Of a stretch of 64,000 bases of DNA, positions 32,924 to 46,576 are shown in pieces. A model generated the notes under the pieces. That model searched no databases and was not told the origin of the DNA. It saw nothing but the letters and a program-made list of their open reading frames with translations. The stretch comes from Mucor racemosus. Lineage: Eukaryota > Mucoromycota > Mucoromycetes > Mucorales > Mucoraceae. Position numbers and translations under genes: made by a program. The DNA is taken from positions 186,001-250,000 of the forward strand of contig JAPEHQ010000013.1 of the NCBI GenBank assembly GCA_027405735.1, written 5' to 3'. How positions within the stretch are numbered: the stretch's first letter is position 1; the number at the start of each line of letters is the position of its first letter.

Positions 32924-35430
32924 TTACAATGCAAAAGAAAAAATAGCCTCCATATCTTGAACTGTTCTTGGCAAAATAAGATCAGGATCCTCGTATCCAT
33001 TTCTGGGATCCTCTATTGCCTTATTTATATCACGATAAGTGTCTAGTAACAATCGAATAGCACCTGATTGAACCTGTTGACAGTGTTGCGTTGAGGAAAG
33101 TTTTTCCAACTGAGGTGACACATCTGCACTGATTAATACAAGGAATGAATCAAATTTGGACATGGCCTGTGTAAGAGATTCTGTATCCATGTGAGGCAAT
33201 GATGATAAAGGTGTCTATTGAAAGAGGATTTAATTAAATTAGCATGATAAATTATTCATTAATTAATACCTCCACATCTTTAGTTGCTAATGTTTCTTTG
33301 ATTTGAGTTAATCCAGCCTGTTCTATCAGTTTATTATATTCTTCTTGAGCCAGATCTGTCAATAAATCATTCATGCGTGCTGTTATATTCTCTCGTTTTT
33401 GTTTAGTAAAATCATATGGGATCATGACAGTTTGAATATGATGCAAGCAGTTCACCATGTAAATATCTTGATCTATTTTGTTGAGTTTTGCTACTGATAA
33501 TTCGCATGTATTCAATAATGGTTCTATAATTGCATCTAATGTCTCTGAAAAATCAAATTCAGGAAATCCTTCTGTACTATTTGTTGCAACTATAAGAGAC
33601 GAATCGTATGATGCAAGGATCTCTTTCTATGTATGAAAATAATGAATAAACTGCTATAATAAAGTCAATTGATGTCCACATACTAATTGAATTGTCATGT
33701 CTCTCACTGTAGGAGCAATGGATAAACTTCTATTTGGCGACTACAAATAGTATGCAATTTAGATAAATCTATAATTCATTAATTACTACCTATATTTACT
33801 TCTGTTGATTGCATTAATCTATCAGCTTGAGCGTTCAAAGTTTTGAAAAAGTATTTATATGCAAGTTCAGTCATTCTATAACCCATCGTATATTAGCTAT
33901 ATAAAACAATCTAATTTATAAGATACTTACTCGTACAAGATTCTTTCCAATGTTGCATTCTTTCTCATTAATTTACTCAATGTCATTGTATAAAACTGTA
34001 TCAAATTTGCTACTTTGTAAGAAGTAATTGCACCAGGCTGAAGCACAAGTACTTGCTCCATACGAGACTTTAATGGTCTACATGTACCTTCCATTGCGCA
34101 ATCTAAAAGGTCACTAATAGTATCAGATACTTTGACTGTAATACCACTAACATCTTCATATTTCTCTATATTTCGTTGAAACAAACTTTCCAACATTTCT
34201 TTTTCTGACGCACATGCCTGATGCACCCAAGCCAACATATCACCAATATATCTCAATGGATCTGGTGCTTGAAGTTCTATAGGACGAGGTGTACCTCCAG
34301 GACCACCTTTTGTGAGCGCATTTAAAAAGGCTCTTGCAACGGCATCATGGCGGGCAGAAGCGATTTCATCCAAAATAGTTCTACATTTTATCAGAATATA
34401 TGCATTGAAAAAAAAAAAAAAAAAGCCATAAATCTAAAACTTACTGAAATAAAACAGGTCGTAACATTAAAGCCCTTAATGCTTTTGTCATGAGTGAGCT
34501 CACGTCAATGCTATCGCCACTGAAGGATGTTCTACTCTCGTACTGGGTCCATTTGTACAATTTGTCGTACGCATTTTCTTGATATAATGCCATTGATTCC
34601 ATAATTTCACGTCTAAAACAAAATTAGGATTAGGGTTAGGGTCAGGATTTATATTGTCATTTACTCTTAAATAATAAAACTTACCCAGCAGTTTGATTTT
34701 TTGTAGTCAAAAGTAATTGACAATCGCTATGAATTTGCTGCAAATGTTGTAATGCATCAAAGAATTGGTTATCTACAGGTTCTAACATGTTGCTTAGAAT
34801 CTTGATTTCTTGATCGTTTAATGTAAATTTAGCCAAGAATCTATCCACAACAGCAATCTGCGTTGAACAGGCGGTGCTGTATCATTCTAAATATCAATAT
34901 CCATAATGTAACATGGTATTTTCAAAAATAGGTTTTACCTATGTTCCTGCATGATATCTGCTTGTTCGATCATATCAGCTGTTTGTGATTCTGCTTTGAC
35001 AATTCGTTGTTTCATATCTTTACATACACTCTCCATCTGTCCCATTTGTGTTTCAAGGCATTCGAATTGCTTTAAATATATATAATTAATCAAATCCACC
35101 ATTTATTATCTGCCATTCCCGATTATATATATTATAGATCATATTTACCTTTACTACTTTTTCAAATGCAAATAAAAACTTTCGATTAGTTTCAATTTCC
35201 TTTTTTTCAATAGTACCACGCAAGTTGCGTCGAAGATTTGTTTCGTCAAGGTCGGGTATATTGGATAAGGAAGTGAGTGCCGCTTTTATCCTGGCGTCTT
35301 CTGATGCAGAAGAGTTGAGCACTTTACTTAGCTTGGAAGCAAGAGGTTTATTTGGTTTGTTTGATATAGATAATGATGGTGAATCTGATACATATGTTGG
35401 AGGTGATGTTTGTGTCTTTGGTTGCTCCAT
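32924..35430 (-). CDS. COG6: Conserved oligomeric Golgi complex subunit 6
   Basis: Nine exons: 35430-35149, 35069-34939, 34876-34685, 34612-34445, 34380-33931, 33875-33800, 33740-33684, 33626-33270, 33214-32924. They sum to 2,004 nt (667 aa; human COG6 is 657). COG6 belongs to lobe B of the COG tether, which captures retrograde vesicles at the Golgi. Strong matches are NLRRNLRGTIEKKEIE near the N-terminus, TTKNQTAG, and LTKGGPGGTPRPIELQAPD followed by DPLRYIGDMLAWVHQACAS in the middle. The 3' splice choice for exon 7 needs the upstream donor at GAA|GTAAAT; the nearer GTAGT donor would give a stop. Exon 4 is preceded by an intron with TTAGGG-like repeats. Divergent from separase across 467 bp. 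Confidence 0.95.
34624..34646 (+). repeat. Short interstitial telomere-like repeat in a COG6 intron
   Basis: TTAGGATTAGGGTTAGGG followed by TCAGG: two exact and two degenerate TTAGGG units inside the intron between COG6 exons 3 and 4. TTAGGG is the common fungal telomere unit. Confidence 0.6.
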
Positions 35431-35897
35431 AATAACGTTGTAGAAAAGAAGTGTTATAACACGCTACACTAAAGGAAACTACAGCAGCACCATTTATTTA
35501 TGAATCTTTAACCAACGGACATTCAACAAAATCATTGCTTTTTTAGTCAAAGGATTGAAGGCTTGGAACGAATACATGATGTTCCAGATGCAATATCTCA
35601 ATGAATAAATGGTTTATTTAGAAATATAAAACATCAGAAAATAGATCTATGTTTGCGCTATTAGGTGATATAATTTTCTGTATATTTACATTATTTAAAT
35701 GTGCTAAAAAAATCCTTTGAAACTATGTAATCAGGAGCAACTACACTTGTTTTCTGTAGCTTTTCAAATAGCGTTCTTCAAAGGTTACAATTTTCTACAA
35801 GACAAGAAGTATGTTCCTATAAATTTATCTCGTCACGATAAACTTGTTCGTTTTCCCCTCTTCACAGCTCATTTATTCAACATTAAACAACAAAAAC
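35431..35897. promoter_or_regulatory. Divergent intergenic region between COG6 and separase
   Basis: 467 bp separate the two start codons, so both promoters must lie here. AT-rich with no clear TATA pairing. The last 60 bp before the separase ATG is pyrimidine-rich (CGTTTTCCCCTCTTCACAGC), typical of a fungal transcription start region. Confidence 0.5.
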
Positions 35898-38800
35898 ATG
35901 ACTGATTTGGCATCAAGATTGTTAATACAACTTAAAGATTATGCCACTTGCGATGATGATCTCGCTGTTAATATTCGAAAAACTGTTTTAGAACCGTTTC
36001 AAGTAGATGTAACACGACCAGATAGCATACGCAAACCACCACCTTCACCTGCTCGCTTCAAACAAATGGCAAATCAATTAGCTCCTATTGCAATGAGAAT
36101 TGTTAATCAAAATATTGAAGCACTTGTTGGTTTGAAAAGAGCAAAAACTACTAATTATACGGTAGCTGTGAATTGTTTAGTAGATACCTCTTTTTACGCT
36201 TTATCAGCATTACGACATATGAATACTTTCACTGCTTTGAAACCTCTCGATATTGAAAAGACAACTTCAAATTTGATTTGTAAAATGGTGGAATTGGGAG
36301 AAGTAAACGACAAACAGCCTTAAAATATGAATTATTACTAAAACATATCAATATTTAGTATAATCGAGCTTTGGATGAACTTTTAAAGTTTCGTTCATTG
36401 TTAGCAAGTGTAGCAAAAGTTGAATTGAATTCTTCATCAAAAGCCAACGATAAATCATCATCAACAAAATCTACAGTACCAATGAAAGGTGTATTAACTG
36501 AATCATTTAATAATCAACCATCATCTACAACTAGACAAAATATTGCACCTGAACCTATTATTAAAAATCAATGGGAAGACGACATGTTGAATAGATATAC
36601 AGATTTGTTTCAATTCCCAATAAAATCCAACATCAATGATCGTACAATGATATTATTGATATTGGCATATCAAATGAACACAATTAGATGTTGGTGTGAA
36701 TTACAAGATGGTGCTTTAGCAAAGGTAAAAATCTCGTCTATGCATTATATTCCATGTAATTTAACCTCTTTTTTTTTAAAAAAAAAAAAATAGTACATAC
36801 CTTATTTTATGGAGAGATCTGGAAATTTCTTTGACTGGTGCCAACATTTACTAAACATCGATTCTCAAACAGCAAAAAAACAATTAGATACATTGCAGAG
36901 ATTATTATATAGAGTTGCCAATAAGCTTCCATTGACAGGTAAGATTCGTGTGCAACAATGAACAATGCATTTATATTTAAACTTTATAATAGAAGAAGCA
37001 GCTTATCATTCACACAATATTCAAGTTGTTGCATTAAGAGCATTAACAGTATCTGGTTCAGTTCCAATGAAATTAGTCTTGGATCGAATGGTTCGCATAG
37101 GTATTACCTATGAAAAATCTACAAAACAAAGTAAGTTTTCTCTCTATTAAATGTAAAAACATTGTTGGTTAAAAGAAATATAATAGCATCTTACAGCCAT
37201 CTTCAGAAATGCTGCAATGATTTCCTGGAAAATTTACAACCAAATGTCAATAATTTATCAGAAATGGATTCTTATTTTGTGCTTTGTGAATACTATGCTT
37301 ATGTATCTAGAAAAGCTAAAAGCTACAAGGGCGCATTTTACGCATATAAATTCATGATTCGACCATTAAGAGATATTATCGAGAGTGATTCATCATGTAA
37401 TTACTATTATGCTGCCTATGCCGCTAATGCAAAACTAGCTCTTGGATCAGTTCAAATGGATAAAATGATTCTTAATGATGCATGTAAGTTATTGATAATA
37501 TATATATATATATATTATACAAGTATAGTTACTGATATATCATTATAGTTGCCGATATTTCTACGACGCTAAATGAATCGATCGCATGTCTTGGATTAAT
37601 TTCGTCTTCAATAGTAGAAGATCAGCCCCAAAATGAACATTTAGAGCAAGCCCTGTATAATCTATGCAAGAGTATTGAAGGATTCCGTCTAAGCTGTAAA
37701 CGTTTGTTTGAATTTATCTCTGAAAAAACAAAACAAGCATTGATTCAACGTAAAAATGAACCCTTCAAAACACCACCTCGTCAGGAAGATCTTGTTACTC
37801 CTAGTGATTTCGGTCAATGGAACTCCATTGTCGCTTACATGAATAACGTGCTTCAACAATGCAGTGAAACATTACTCACCAATTTAAGCATTGCTAAAAA
37901 GACATCTGATACCAAACGATCTACAACACAAAATGATATCATGATCTCTTTTATTGATATTATGGTTTTATTAGCACGTATGCAATTCAACATTAAAGAT
38001 GAGGATAGCTTCTCACAAGCTTATGAATACCTATCTACTGCAGAACAAATGTGCGCCGAGAAGAAATATACTGCTGGCTATCGTTGGTTGTCTGGTTCTT
38101 ATTATAATTTAGGTACTGCCATGATTAAAGCTGAAATGTACTCACAAGCTGTTTATCCAATGCGAAAATCAAGTTCAATGTTGGAAAAAGATACCGAGAG
38201 AGCGAATTCTAATGAAGGACGATTACAATTATGCAAACGATACGAGGTTTTGGGCATTTGTTGTCAGAAAAACAAATGCTTTGACGACGCCATCTCTGCA
38301 TTCCGTCTTGCACTCAAACGTATTCCAGTTTCTGAAATTGAGAAATTTGTAAAGAAGGCTGATAAAACTGCAGTTTCAACAGTTATGGAACAAGATCCTC
38401 TTATACCCAAATTGATAGATCGTTTTTTGAGAGCATCTGTTATTGATCCAGAACAAGAAAGCATACATTTTGCAAGCGAACATATTAATTTATCTACCAT
38501 TGATTCTATCCAGAAATGTTTCATTTATGAATGCGAATTGAAGATTTGGCATGCTTTATCTGTGAAAATGAAATTGTTCAAATATGAATTATTTATTATT
38601 GAAAGACTATTGCAAATATACGATGCAGAGAGCTTTCCACTTCGCAGAGCAAGGTAAGAAAGAGATGTTTTAACAGCTTGATTTAATAACTAACAATTGC
38701 ACAGAGTTCTTTTAAGTCAAGTTCGAATCGAAAGAAACAAGAGTGCCGACAGAGATGAATGTACAAGAGCAGCATTAGCATGTGCTAAAGAAGCCAACAG

Positions 38801-41800
38801 TTTACTCAAAGTTCAAGACTATGCTCAAGATAGTAATCTGCTAAATTATCGTAGACATTACCTTGCATTATCAAACTCATGGATAGCTATTTGTGGTAGA
38901 GAATTAAAGGAACAATCACTTGGTGCATTTACATCTACACTTCAACAATGGGGCATCTTGTTAAAGAAAATCACACCCATCTACTATTCTGGCGATTCCT
39001 CAAAATTAGACATTAAGCAGGTTTATGATGAAATTGATGATTTAGATCAATTCTACGATCATATGCGCATGCTTGTGGATTTATTTGCAATTATTGGAGA
39101 ACCTATACATCAAATCTGTGCATTGCGTATCTTGTTAAAGTTGAATAACGGCCTAAGAGATGTTCATGTGGATCATATATCAGACTCTATCGTCCTTAGC
39201 TCGACAATTGGAAAGTTATATTGTGATCTTGGATATACAGGAAAAGCAGCGATAGAATTTAGACAAGCTAGAAATGCTATTTCAAACAAACCTTGTAATA
39301 ATAATGCAGAATTAGTGTATCGGGTCAACTATTCATACTATTTAGCATGTATTGATGATTATGAAACAAGGTATTTTATTATTACAAAATTGATGTACTG
39401 TTATGATTTATTAAAACCTTGGTTATAGTAAAGAGGTGTTTGATGCAACCAAAATTGTATGGCAAAATACACCAGTAGTAGATCATAAAGACCCTCTTAC
39501 AACCGTCAAATCATATACCTCACGTTGCATGCTTCTTGCAGATGTTTACTCTACACTTTCCCTCATTCAAGCAAATACGAAAGATCTTGATCGTGCTATT
39601 GACAGTGCCACTGCTTCTCTACAATTGCTCAATAAGTGTATTCAAATTGTGCAAAAATCGCAAGAAAAGCAACAACAAAAGACAGAGCTCGAGGATCCAT
39701 TTACAGATACTCCTCCACCTGAACAACAAGCTCGCAAAATTGTTTTCCGAGAATCTCAATGGATCATGGCACAAAAAACAAGTGCTTGTTTACACACACT
39801 TGCACAATTGCTCATTAAGAAAGGATCACCCAATGAAGCTAAATACTTTGTAAAGCAAGGCCCTTTATTAGCTGAAAAGGTGAATTCATCTTCTATGCTT
39901 TTTGATGCTCATTTAGGTGCTTGTGAGTTTTATTTGAAATATGGCGATCTAAACAAATCTCAAGATGAATTGGAAATTGCGATGCGTTTGGAAGGACCTG
40001 TTGGTTTAGCTCAAGTAAAACTCAAGGTTGCGATGGCAAATCTTGCTGTGGCAAATGAATATTATGATATTGCAGTTGGTACATATGATGAGGCAAATGA
40101 ATTATTGGCACAGCTTTCAAATGAAAAAGAAATTGCAGTTCTGGAAAGATTGATTAATGCAAACGAAGAGCATAAAAGAAATAAAGTGGTTTTTGAGGAC
40201 GAAGTTGATCGTAAGGAAATTGCATTTGTATTTAAATTTATCAATAATAACTCACATCAACTATTGATATTAGATCCTGACAGGTTTGATTGCTTACCAT
40301 TACAAAAATTGCACGATTTCAATGTTATATATAAAGGTAAAAAATACAACAATTTCAATGAAATATATTTGCTCAATATTCAATGTAAATTAGCCAATGC
40401 TCTTGCTGAAAAGGGCGAAGTTGCGGATGCACTTGAACTTTTGGATACATTTGAAGGATCAAGCCCTTGTTATGAGATTGAACTAAATGCAGCAATTGCT
40501 CATTTAAGATTACTCATGATACACCAGGACTTTTCAATGCGACCTGAACAAAGATTATTATACCATGAAACAATAGTACTACCAGCAATGAAAACTCAAG
40601 TTTCTCGTGGTGGTAGCTCAATGATCAAGAAATCTAGTATAGATCATGAGCTTCGTGCTATGCGTGATGCTTTAAATCAATCACTAGAACAAATATCTGA
40701 AGCTCATCAAATTGGTTGGTGTCGAGAACGTCCTATTACAATTGAGAATCTTTGTAAAGAATCAGTTTATGCCATGTTCTTAAAGCATCAAATGTCTAGC
40801 AATAGTCGTATGATTGTAAATAACTACTCTTTACTTTGTTCATACTACATGTCTATGGCAAATGGTATCAATATGCGCCGTGAAATGCAATACTGTCTTG
40901 GCATAAAGCTTAATCAATCATTTGCTGGACATTCACCAAGCGATACTGAATGGCCCATGAGTTCGAAAGAAAAGCAAGCCTATTATGAGCGACTTTCAAG
41001 AATGGCTCGTAATCCCAACTGGCTTCAAGGACATTTGAATACATTACAGGATCTTTATCGCGAGGAACATGGATTGAATGATAGTGAATTCCAAGCCAAA
41101 TTTGTAGATATTTTGCCAAATAATTGGACCGTTTGCTCGCTTAGTTTGGATACATTAAATGGTGATCTCTATGTAGCTCAATTGAGAGCAAATGAACCAC
41201 CATTTGCTGTTAAATTACCTTTAGATCGTGCTAAACAACGTCCTGGCAACAGTAGTTCTTATGGTAGTATTCAATATATCGATGCAGTAACGGAATTGAA
41301 GGATATTATTCAAGGTAGTGATGAGACCATTACAAACAGTGCCAACTGCAATCAAGCAGGTCAAATTGAAGCTTGGTGGAATACTCGTAAAAGTCTTGAT
41401 GCAAGATTAAAAAAGTTGTTGGATGATATGGAAAATCAATGGTTAAGTGGATTTAAAGGACTTTTGACTGGACGTTGTAGAGAATACAAGGAAGAATTGG
41501 TTAAATTTCAAAAAGCATTAAATGAAATTACATTTAGAACTGTCAATGGCATCACTGCAACAAAATTAAAGGTTGATTTAAGCTTGACATTCTGCCGTAC
41601 AGTTGTTCGTTTAGGTAGACATCCTACTAATCGTGATTTGGAAGATATTGTCTACTTTGCCATCTCATGTTATGAAGCACAAAACATTCAAATTGATTAT
41701 ACCAAGATGGATTTCAAAAAGGTAAGCCGCTTTTAATAGAAATATATCAAATTGTTTATCTGGAATATTCATGTGTTTTTAGTTGACTGAGCATATTCAA

Positions 41801-42628
41801 ACTTTAATCTCTCGATATCATGAAAGATGTATCATGGCAGGTGTGGATTCTACCAAAAATATACCCAACGACCACATTATTCTCATCTTGGATAAGCATT
41901 TACAAATGTTTCCATTAGAATCTATGCCAATTCTTCGTCCACAATCTGTATCTCGTTTACCATGTCTATCTTTCCTCAGAGATCGAATTTTATACACACA
42001 ATCCTGTAATACAAAAGAAGCTTACGATGATTTTGGACTCACAGCAACTAGCGAATGGACTGATTTAACTGTATCCAAACGCAGCGCTTTTTATGTACTT
42101 AATCCTGGTGGTGATTTGAAAGATACTCAAAAAGAATTTGAACCCATTTTCAGGAGCGTACCTGAATGGGATGGTGTGATTGATTCAATGCCAATGGAAT
42201 TACAATGTAGAGATGCTTTACAATCAAGAGACATTTACATGTATTTCGGTCATAGCGCTGGACAGGCGTTTATGAGAGGTACAACGGTGAGACAATTACC
42301 CACTTGTGCTGTATCGCTATTGATGGGATGTAGTAGTGGTATCCTCGAGACTAATGGCGAGTTTGATCTTAATGGATATGTATTGAATTATTTGTTAGCT
42401 GGAAGCCCTGCAGTGGTTGCTAATTTATGGGATGTAACAGATAGAAGTATCGATAAACTCACAAAATACATGTTGCATTCTTGGGGAATGCTAAAGAAAA
42501 CAAATGAGACACCTAAATCACTTGTGCAGGCAGTTAGTGAATCAAGAAATCAATGTAAATTAGGATATCTAATAGGTGCTGCTCCAGTTGTTTATGGTAT
42601 TCCTGTATATTTGAACAAAACTAAATAA
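35898..42628 (+). CDS. ESP1: Separase (caspase-like cysteine protease that cleaves cohesin)
   Basis: Nine exons: 35898-36302, 36359-36724, 36794-36938, 36993-37130, 37187-37483, 37549-38654, 38706-39370, 39429-41721, 41783-42628. They sum to 6,261 nt (2,086 aa), a usual size for the family. Separase cuts the kleisin subunit of cohesin at anaphase onset and is held inactive by securin. The C-terminal peptidase C50 domain is clear: DHIILILDKHLQMFPLES, catalytic His in MYFGHSAGQ (about 1962) and catalytic Cys in LLMGCSSG (about 1988), then LLAGSPAVVANLWDVTD as in other separases. The rest is a helical, TPR-like superhelix with low conservation (TPR-like segments near SQAYEYLSTAEQM and FDDAISAFRLALKR). 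The start MTDLASRLL is the first Met of the open first exon. Convergent with TFG. Confidence 0.95.
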
Positions 42629-42881
42629 ATCATCACGTAATTTCCCACATTTGTAATGTTTAAAGGGTTATTTGAGGTCTTAAAAACCATATTTTACTAT
42701 TATATGTGTTAATGAAATATAATAACTACATGTTGTTGCTTATTTGGATATTTTTTTAATTGTGTGTTAATTTGTAAAAACTAAACTTTCAGTAAGAATA
42801 ACACAGTTTTTACATTTTCGGCTATGATTGTAAAATCAATAACTGGAAGTTTTTATTTATAAATCAGAACTATTATATTAT

Positions 42882-44295
42882 TCACCAGTGCTGAGGAGGA
42901 CGAAATGGTTGTGGAGGAACCTGAGGTGTGTTCATTGAAGCAGGTGGTGGTGGAACATAATAACCTTGTCTTTGTTGAGGTGGCTGTTGCTGTTGTGGTT
43001 GTGGTTGTGGTTGTTGCTGCTGTTGAGATCTGGGGTCATTATTAGGCAAAGGATAATGAGGAACATTATTGAATTGTTGATTTACATGATTAAAAGACTG
43101 AGGCGTCTGTGGAGGTCGTGGTTGCTGTAGTGGTTGAGCTTTTGACAGTTGTCCTGCAGGAGGAGGTGTTTGAATATATTGATGATGGATTTGTTGTAAT
43201 TGAGAGTGCTGTTGTTGTTGTTGCTGTTGTTGTTGTTGTATTTGTGGTTGTTGTTGGTGTTGATGTTGTACCTGAGGTTGCTGTACCTGAGGTTGATGTA
43301 TCTGAGGCTGTTTTGATTGCTGTGGGGTGGTTTGTGATTGATTTGTCGCAGTAACATTGGGTGTTGTTATAGTAGAAGAATTGCCGTTAATACTAGCACT
43401 AGTAGAATCACTAGGAGGAGGATAGTATGGAATAAAACCAGAAGAAGGTGCTTTTGGAGATAGACTAGTCAACTCACTAGTCAATTCCTTTACAGAAGAT
43501 TTTTCTTTTGCTTCGGTATCGTTTGTCAAAAAAGAGGCTATTTGTAAGATGTTAATTATAGGCATTTCGTCGTTTTCATATCTTTTATTTACCTAATTCA
43601 GCAGGAGTTAATCGATGAATCTTCTTGACTTGCTCCTCTTTGATTTCTTCTGGTTGTTTATTAATACTTAAAGCTTGAATCAATTGATCCAATCTATCTC
43701 TAATGTCAATCAAAGAAGATATTTCAATTGGAATTTGCTGTTGTTGCTTGGGTTTATTTGATTTATCATAAATAGTTATTTTGAGCAAGTTGCTAATAGA
43801 GATAGCATGTGTAATATCGATATCATCTATATTTTATAGCATTAATATATCAAAAATTGGTGGATTCAATGTAATGATATACCTAGCAAACTAATCATAT
43901 CTCCTTCTATTTTGCAAAATGAGGCTGGGTGTTAAAAATATAAAAGCAAGAAAAATCATGCATTTCCAATTATACCTTCATCCTGGTATTTCAACGTAAT
44001 GTCTTCTGAGGATTTTATATCTTGTTTAAATACGCGATACATCATTAAGCATAATCTATAGGCGTAATATAATGATTATTTATATATTCTTAATCGTAAT
44101 AATCATATGAAATCATACTTACTCGTCATAAGTAGGTACTTGATTAATTGGTATACGACGAATATCATTACCAAAACGGCCTATTTTCAAAAGTACCATT
44201 AGTTTATACAAGATAACTGTAAACATCTTTTATAAATTACATTTAACAATAATATCGCCTGTTACAATCTTTCGAAGATTAGCGTAGTCAGTCAT
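42882..44295 (-). CDS. TFG-like PB1-domain protein (ER exit site organiser)
   Basis: Six exons: 44295-44241, 44180-44123, 44055-43976, 43906-43883, 43826-43593, 43537-42882. They sum to 1,107 nt (368 aa). One exon is only 24 nt. The N-terminal PB1 domain follows human TFG closely: GDIIVKCRFGNDIRRIPIN, YDELCLMMYRVFKQDIKSSE, ITLKYQDEEGDMISLLDDID, ISISNLLKITIYD. A coiled-coil-like stretch follows (SLIDIRDRLDQLIQALS), then a Pro/Gln-rich disordered tail with long Gln runs (about 43000-43260), the same order as in TFG. In animals TFG forms octamers and condensates between ER exit sites and the ERGIC. The Gln tracts are microsatellite-encoded and probably vary in length. Start chosen as the only Met before the PB1 strand. 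Confidence 0.9.
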
Positions 44296-44824
44296 AGTAA
44301 TGAAAGCAATTGTTAAAAGGAAGAAAAGAAACTATCTTTATTCCCTCAGCCCCTCCACGCTATTCAATGCACCTGATTTTCAGTCCATGTGGTGCATGGA
44401 AAGCGCTGTTTAGAAGTAGAAGCTGCTGCTGCTGCTGTAATGAAATATACAGAGGGTATATACTCCAGCGATATTCTGCTTACGGGGACAAAAAAGATAC
44501 GTGCTTATGCTATCCAGATCGGACAAATATTTACAAATATAATGCATAATGTGCGTTTTAATTTTATTTAGTATGTTTGTTCATAATATAAAGCAAGACG
44601 TGAAGGTACGACAATATCTCGCTTCATTATTTCTCGTTTTCTTTATCATGATCTTCGTCACTTTTGTCGTAGACGCATTCATCGCAATTGCCTTCATAAT
44701 CAGATTAATAAATTACTCCAGATATCCAGTCTTGCAGAATTTATTTCTGGGATTCTTCGTATCATTGACTTCTTGTTCCTACCTGATTTATTGAAAGGTA
44801 AACGTATAGAAATTATTAAAATGA
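44296..44824. other. Region upstream of the TFG gene, unassigned
   Basis: Overlapping short ORFs on the plus strand (including a hydrophobic one at 44549-44794) match nothing I recognise and have no conserved start or splice context. The first 150 bp is the likely TFG promoter. Confidence 0.3.
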
Positions 44825-45085
44825 AAAAGTACCGTGTTATTATGAGCTTATAGAAAGGGTTTATGTATTAGTTGGATGAGTGTATAAAATGTGAATGATA
44901 ATATAATTAAAATGAAAATATGGATATTGTGTGGATATACTGGAACCATGCTTCTATAATTCCATAGTAACATGGTGATAAGCGCATGTAATGTGGCATT
45001 GTCTGATTTGCATGTTAAACATCATAGTCTGACAAATTTTCTAGATTAGTTCCTAATTCTGATGGATCACTGTCCTCTTTTCTGA
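44825..45085 (+). repeat. Family D-like repeat, copy near 45 kb
   Basis: Shares AAAAAGTACCGT, TTATTAT, GGGTTTAT and TAGTTGGA, and then GCATGTTAAACATCATAGTC, CTAATTCTGATGGATCA, with the insertion inside family B copy 1 (12057-12357). It runs straight into a family A copy. Confidence 0.4.
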
Positions 45086-45890
45086 AACTAGCCTCATAAT
45101 AAGCACTTTTTAGGATATACTTGAGACACTACAATATATATATGAATTGATTGCATTATGATACACATTCCTAAGCTTATTCTATCTCACGAAAGACTCA
45201 AAGACAGGTAAAATCCATTACTTTTTCTTAGTATTGGTGCCTAGCTGGGTTTTGCCAGCCAAATTTATCAGTATAACCTGGGCTCGACAACAACCCTACT
45301 TTTTCTTTAAAACTGGGTCTCGCTTTTCATTTCTGCTGAACTTTTTTTTTATTAAATAACACCAAAAACAGATTATATGACAATGTACCTGAGATGTTCA
45401 ACTTTAATCCAAAAACAAGTATTTGGAAATATCCTATTGTTAGAAATTGGTACAACGTTTTTAGTGTTAATATTTCAGATTTTTACATGTATTTCACAGC
45501 TAAAAATTAAAATTTTGAGTCTTGATATCTCTGTAATAAATTAAGGTATACTAATATTTTTTAATAGTAAAACTTTCTTGTTTTGAATTTCTTTATAGCA
45601 TATATCAATACAAAAAAATTCTGAGGGTTTTTATTTCTATTTCCCTTTTGACCTTTTTGTATAGATTATAAAATATTCATTATATTGAGAAGCATTTGTT
45701 TTTACATGCATTTCATAGACCTCGTTATGATCTATCGGATGCGATTTGGCTCTTTTTAAAATAATGATTTTTTGTAGATATCATTAAAAATATATAAAGA
45801 ATAATGTTACACTCCATAAGTTAAAATGGATTTTTTTCCAAAAAATCAGATCTCCAATGTTTTTCCCATAATTTTTTTGTGTACTGAAGT
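45085..45890 (+). repeat. Repeat family A, copy 3 (diverged)
   Basis: Aligns with copies 1 and 2 through CACGAAAGACTCAAAGACAG, AAATAACACCAAAAACAG and GACAATGTACCTGAGATGTT. It has an extra segment of about 70 bp at 45233-45302 (TGGTGCCTAGCTGGGTTTTG...) absent from the other copies. No ORF survives. Confidence 0.5.
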
Positions 45891-46184
45891 AAGAATGGAA
45901 TCCTTATTAATAAATCAATTTTTATAAGTCAAAGTAAAGGCGTATTCAGTTCAAAACGCTTGAAACAATTCAATTATGCTAATTTACATGATTTATCATC
46001 TTTTGCTCATTCATTTGCTATATTTGATTTTAATGTTATTATTTCGTTTATACTGCTAATCGACTCATTCGTCCATTAGAGTTAACTCACCACCCTTGAT
46101 TAGGGTATCTATAATAACGGTCCATTATTAGCTTATTATGGTATGCAAAACTATTAAAAGGGGTTGTCTAATCTTGAATTTATC

Positions 46185-46515
46185 TGATTCAACTGTTGAT
46201 GCTAAACTAGCATCAAATCAGTTGTGTTGACTCGCAATAAAGTAAGGCGTTTTATCAAGTAGGATGCTGGCGTTCAATGTATTTTATTCAGTTAAATTGA
46301 ACAGATAGAGATATGGTTCATGCAGAGATCTACAGTATAAATGTGCATAAAAGCTCAGATCTATAAACACAAAAAATGATCCAAATTGTGATGCTTTGCC
46401 AACCTGTACGAGACTTTTTTGTGGCGATACCTGGTGGCCCAAGTGTAATTTAGGTGTTTAATTGTCAAATGTGTTAAATCAAGATGAAGTTCGTTGATTG
46501 ATATAACGAATAATA
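46185..46515 (+). repeat. Repeat family C, copy 2
   Basis: Matches the reverse complement of about 14460-14825. Contains the 35-bp palindrome at 46190-46224 (CAACTG, TTGATGCTA, AAC, TAGCATCAA, AT, CAGTTG). It sits about 60 bp outside the left arm of the large palindrome. Confidence 0.55.
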
Positions 46516-46576
46516 AATTCGATGACATTTATTGAATGGGCGAATGTGAATAATGTACAAAGCGAAGCTTACTTTT

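Noticed and set aside
43109..43354. Val-rich plus-strand ORF
   Set aside because: Antisense of the CAG/CAA-rich Gln tract in TFG.
44310..44794. Short plus-strand ORFs upstream of TFG, one hydrophobic
   Set aside because: No family match, no splice-consistent joining and no supporting context. Probably TFG promoter and 5' UTR.
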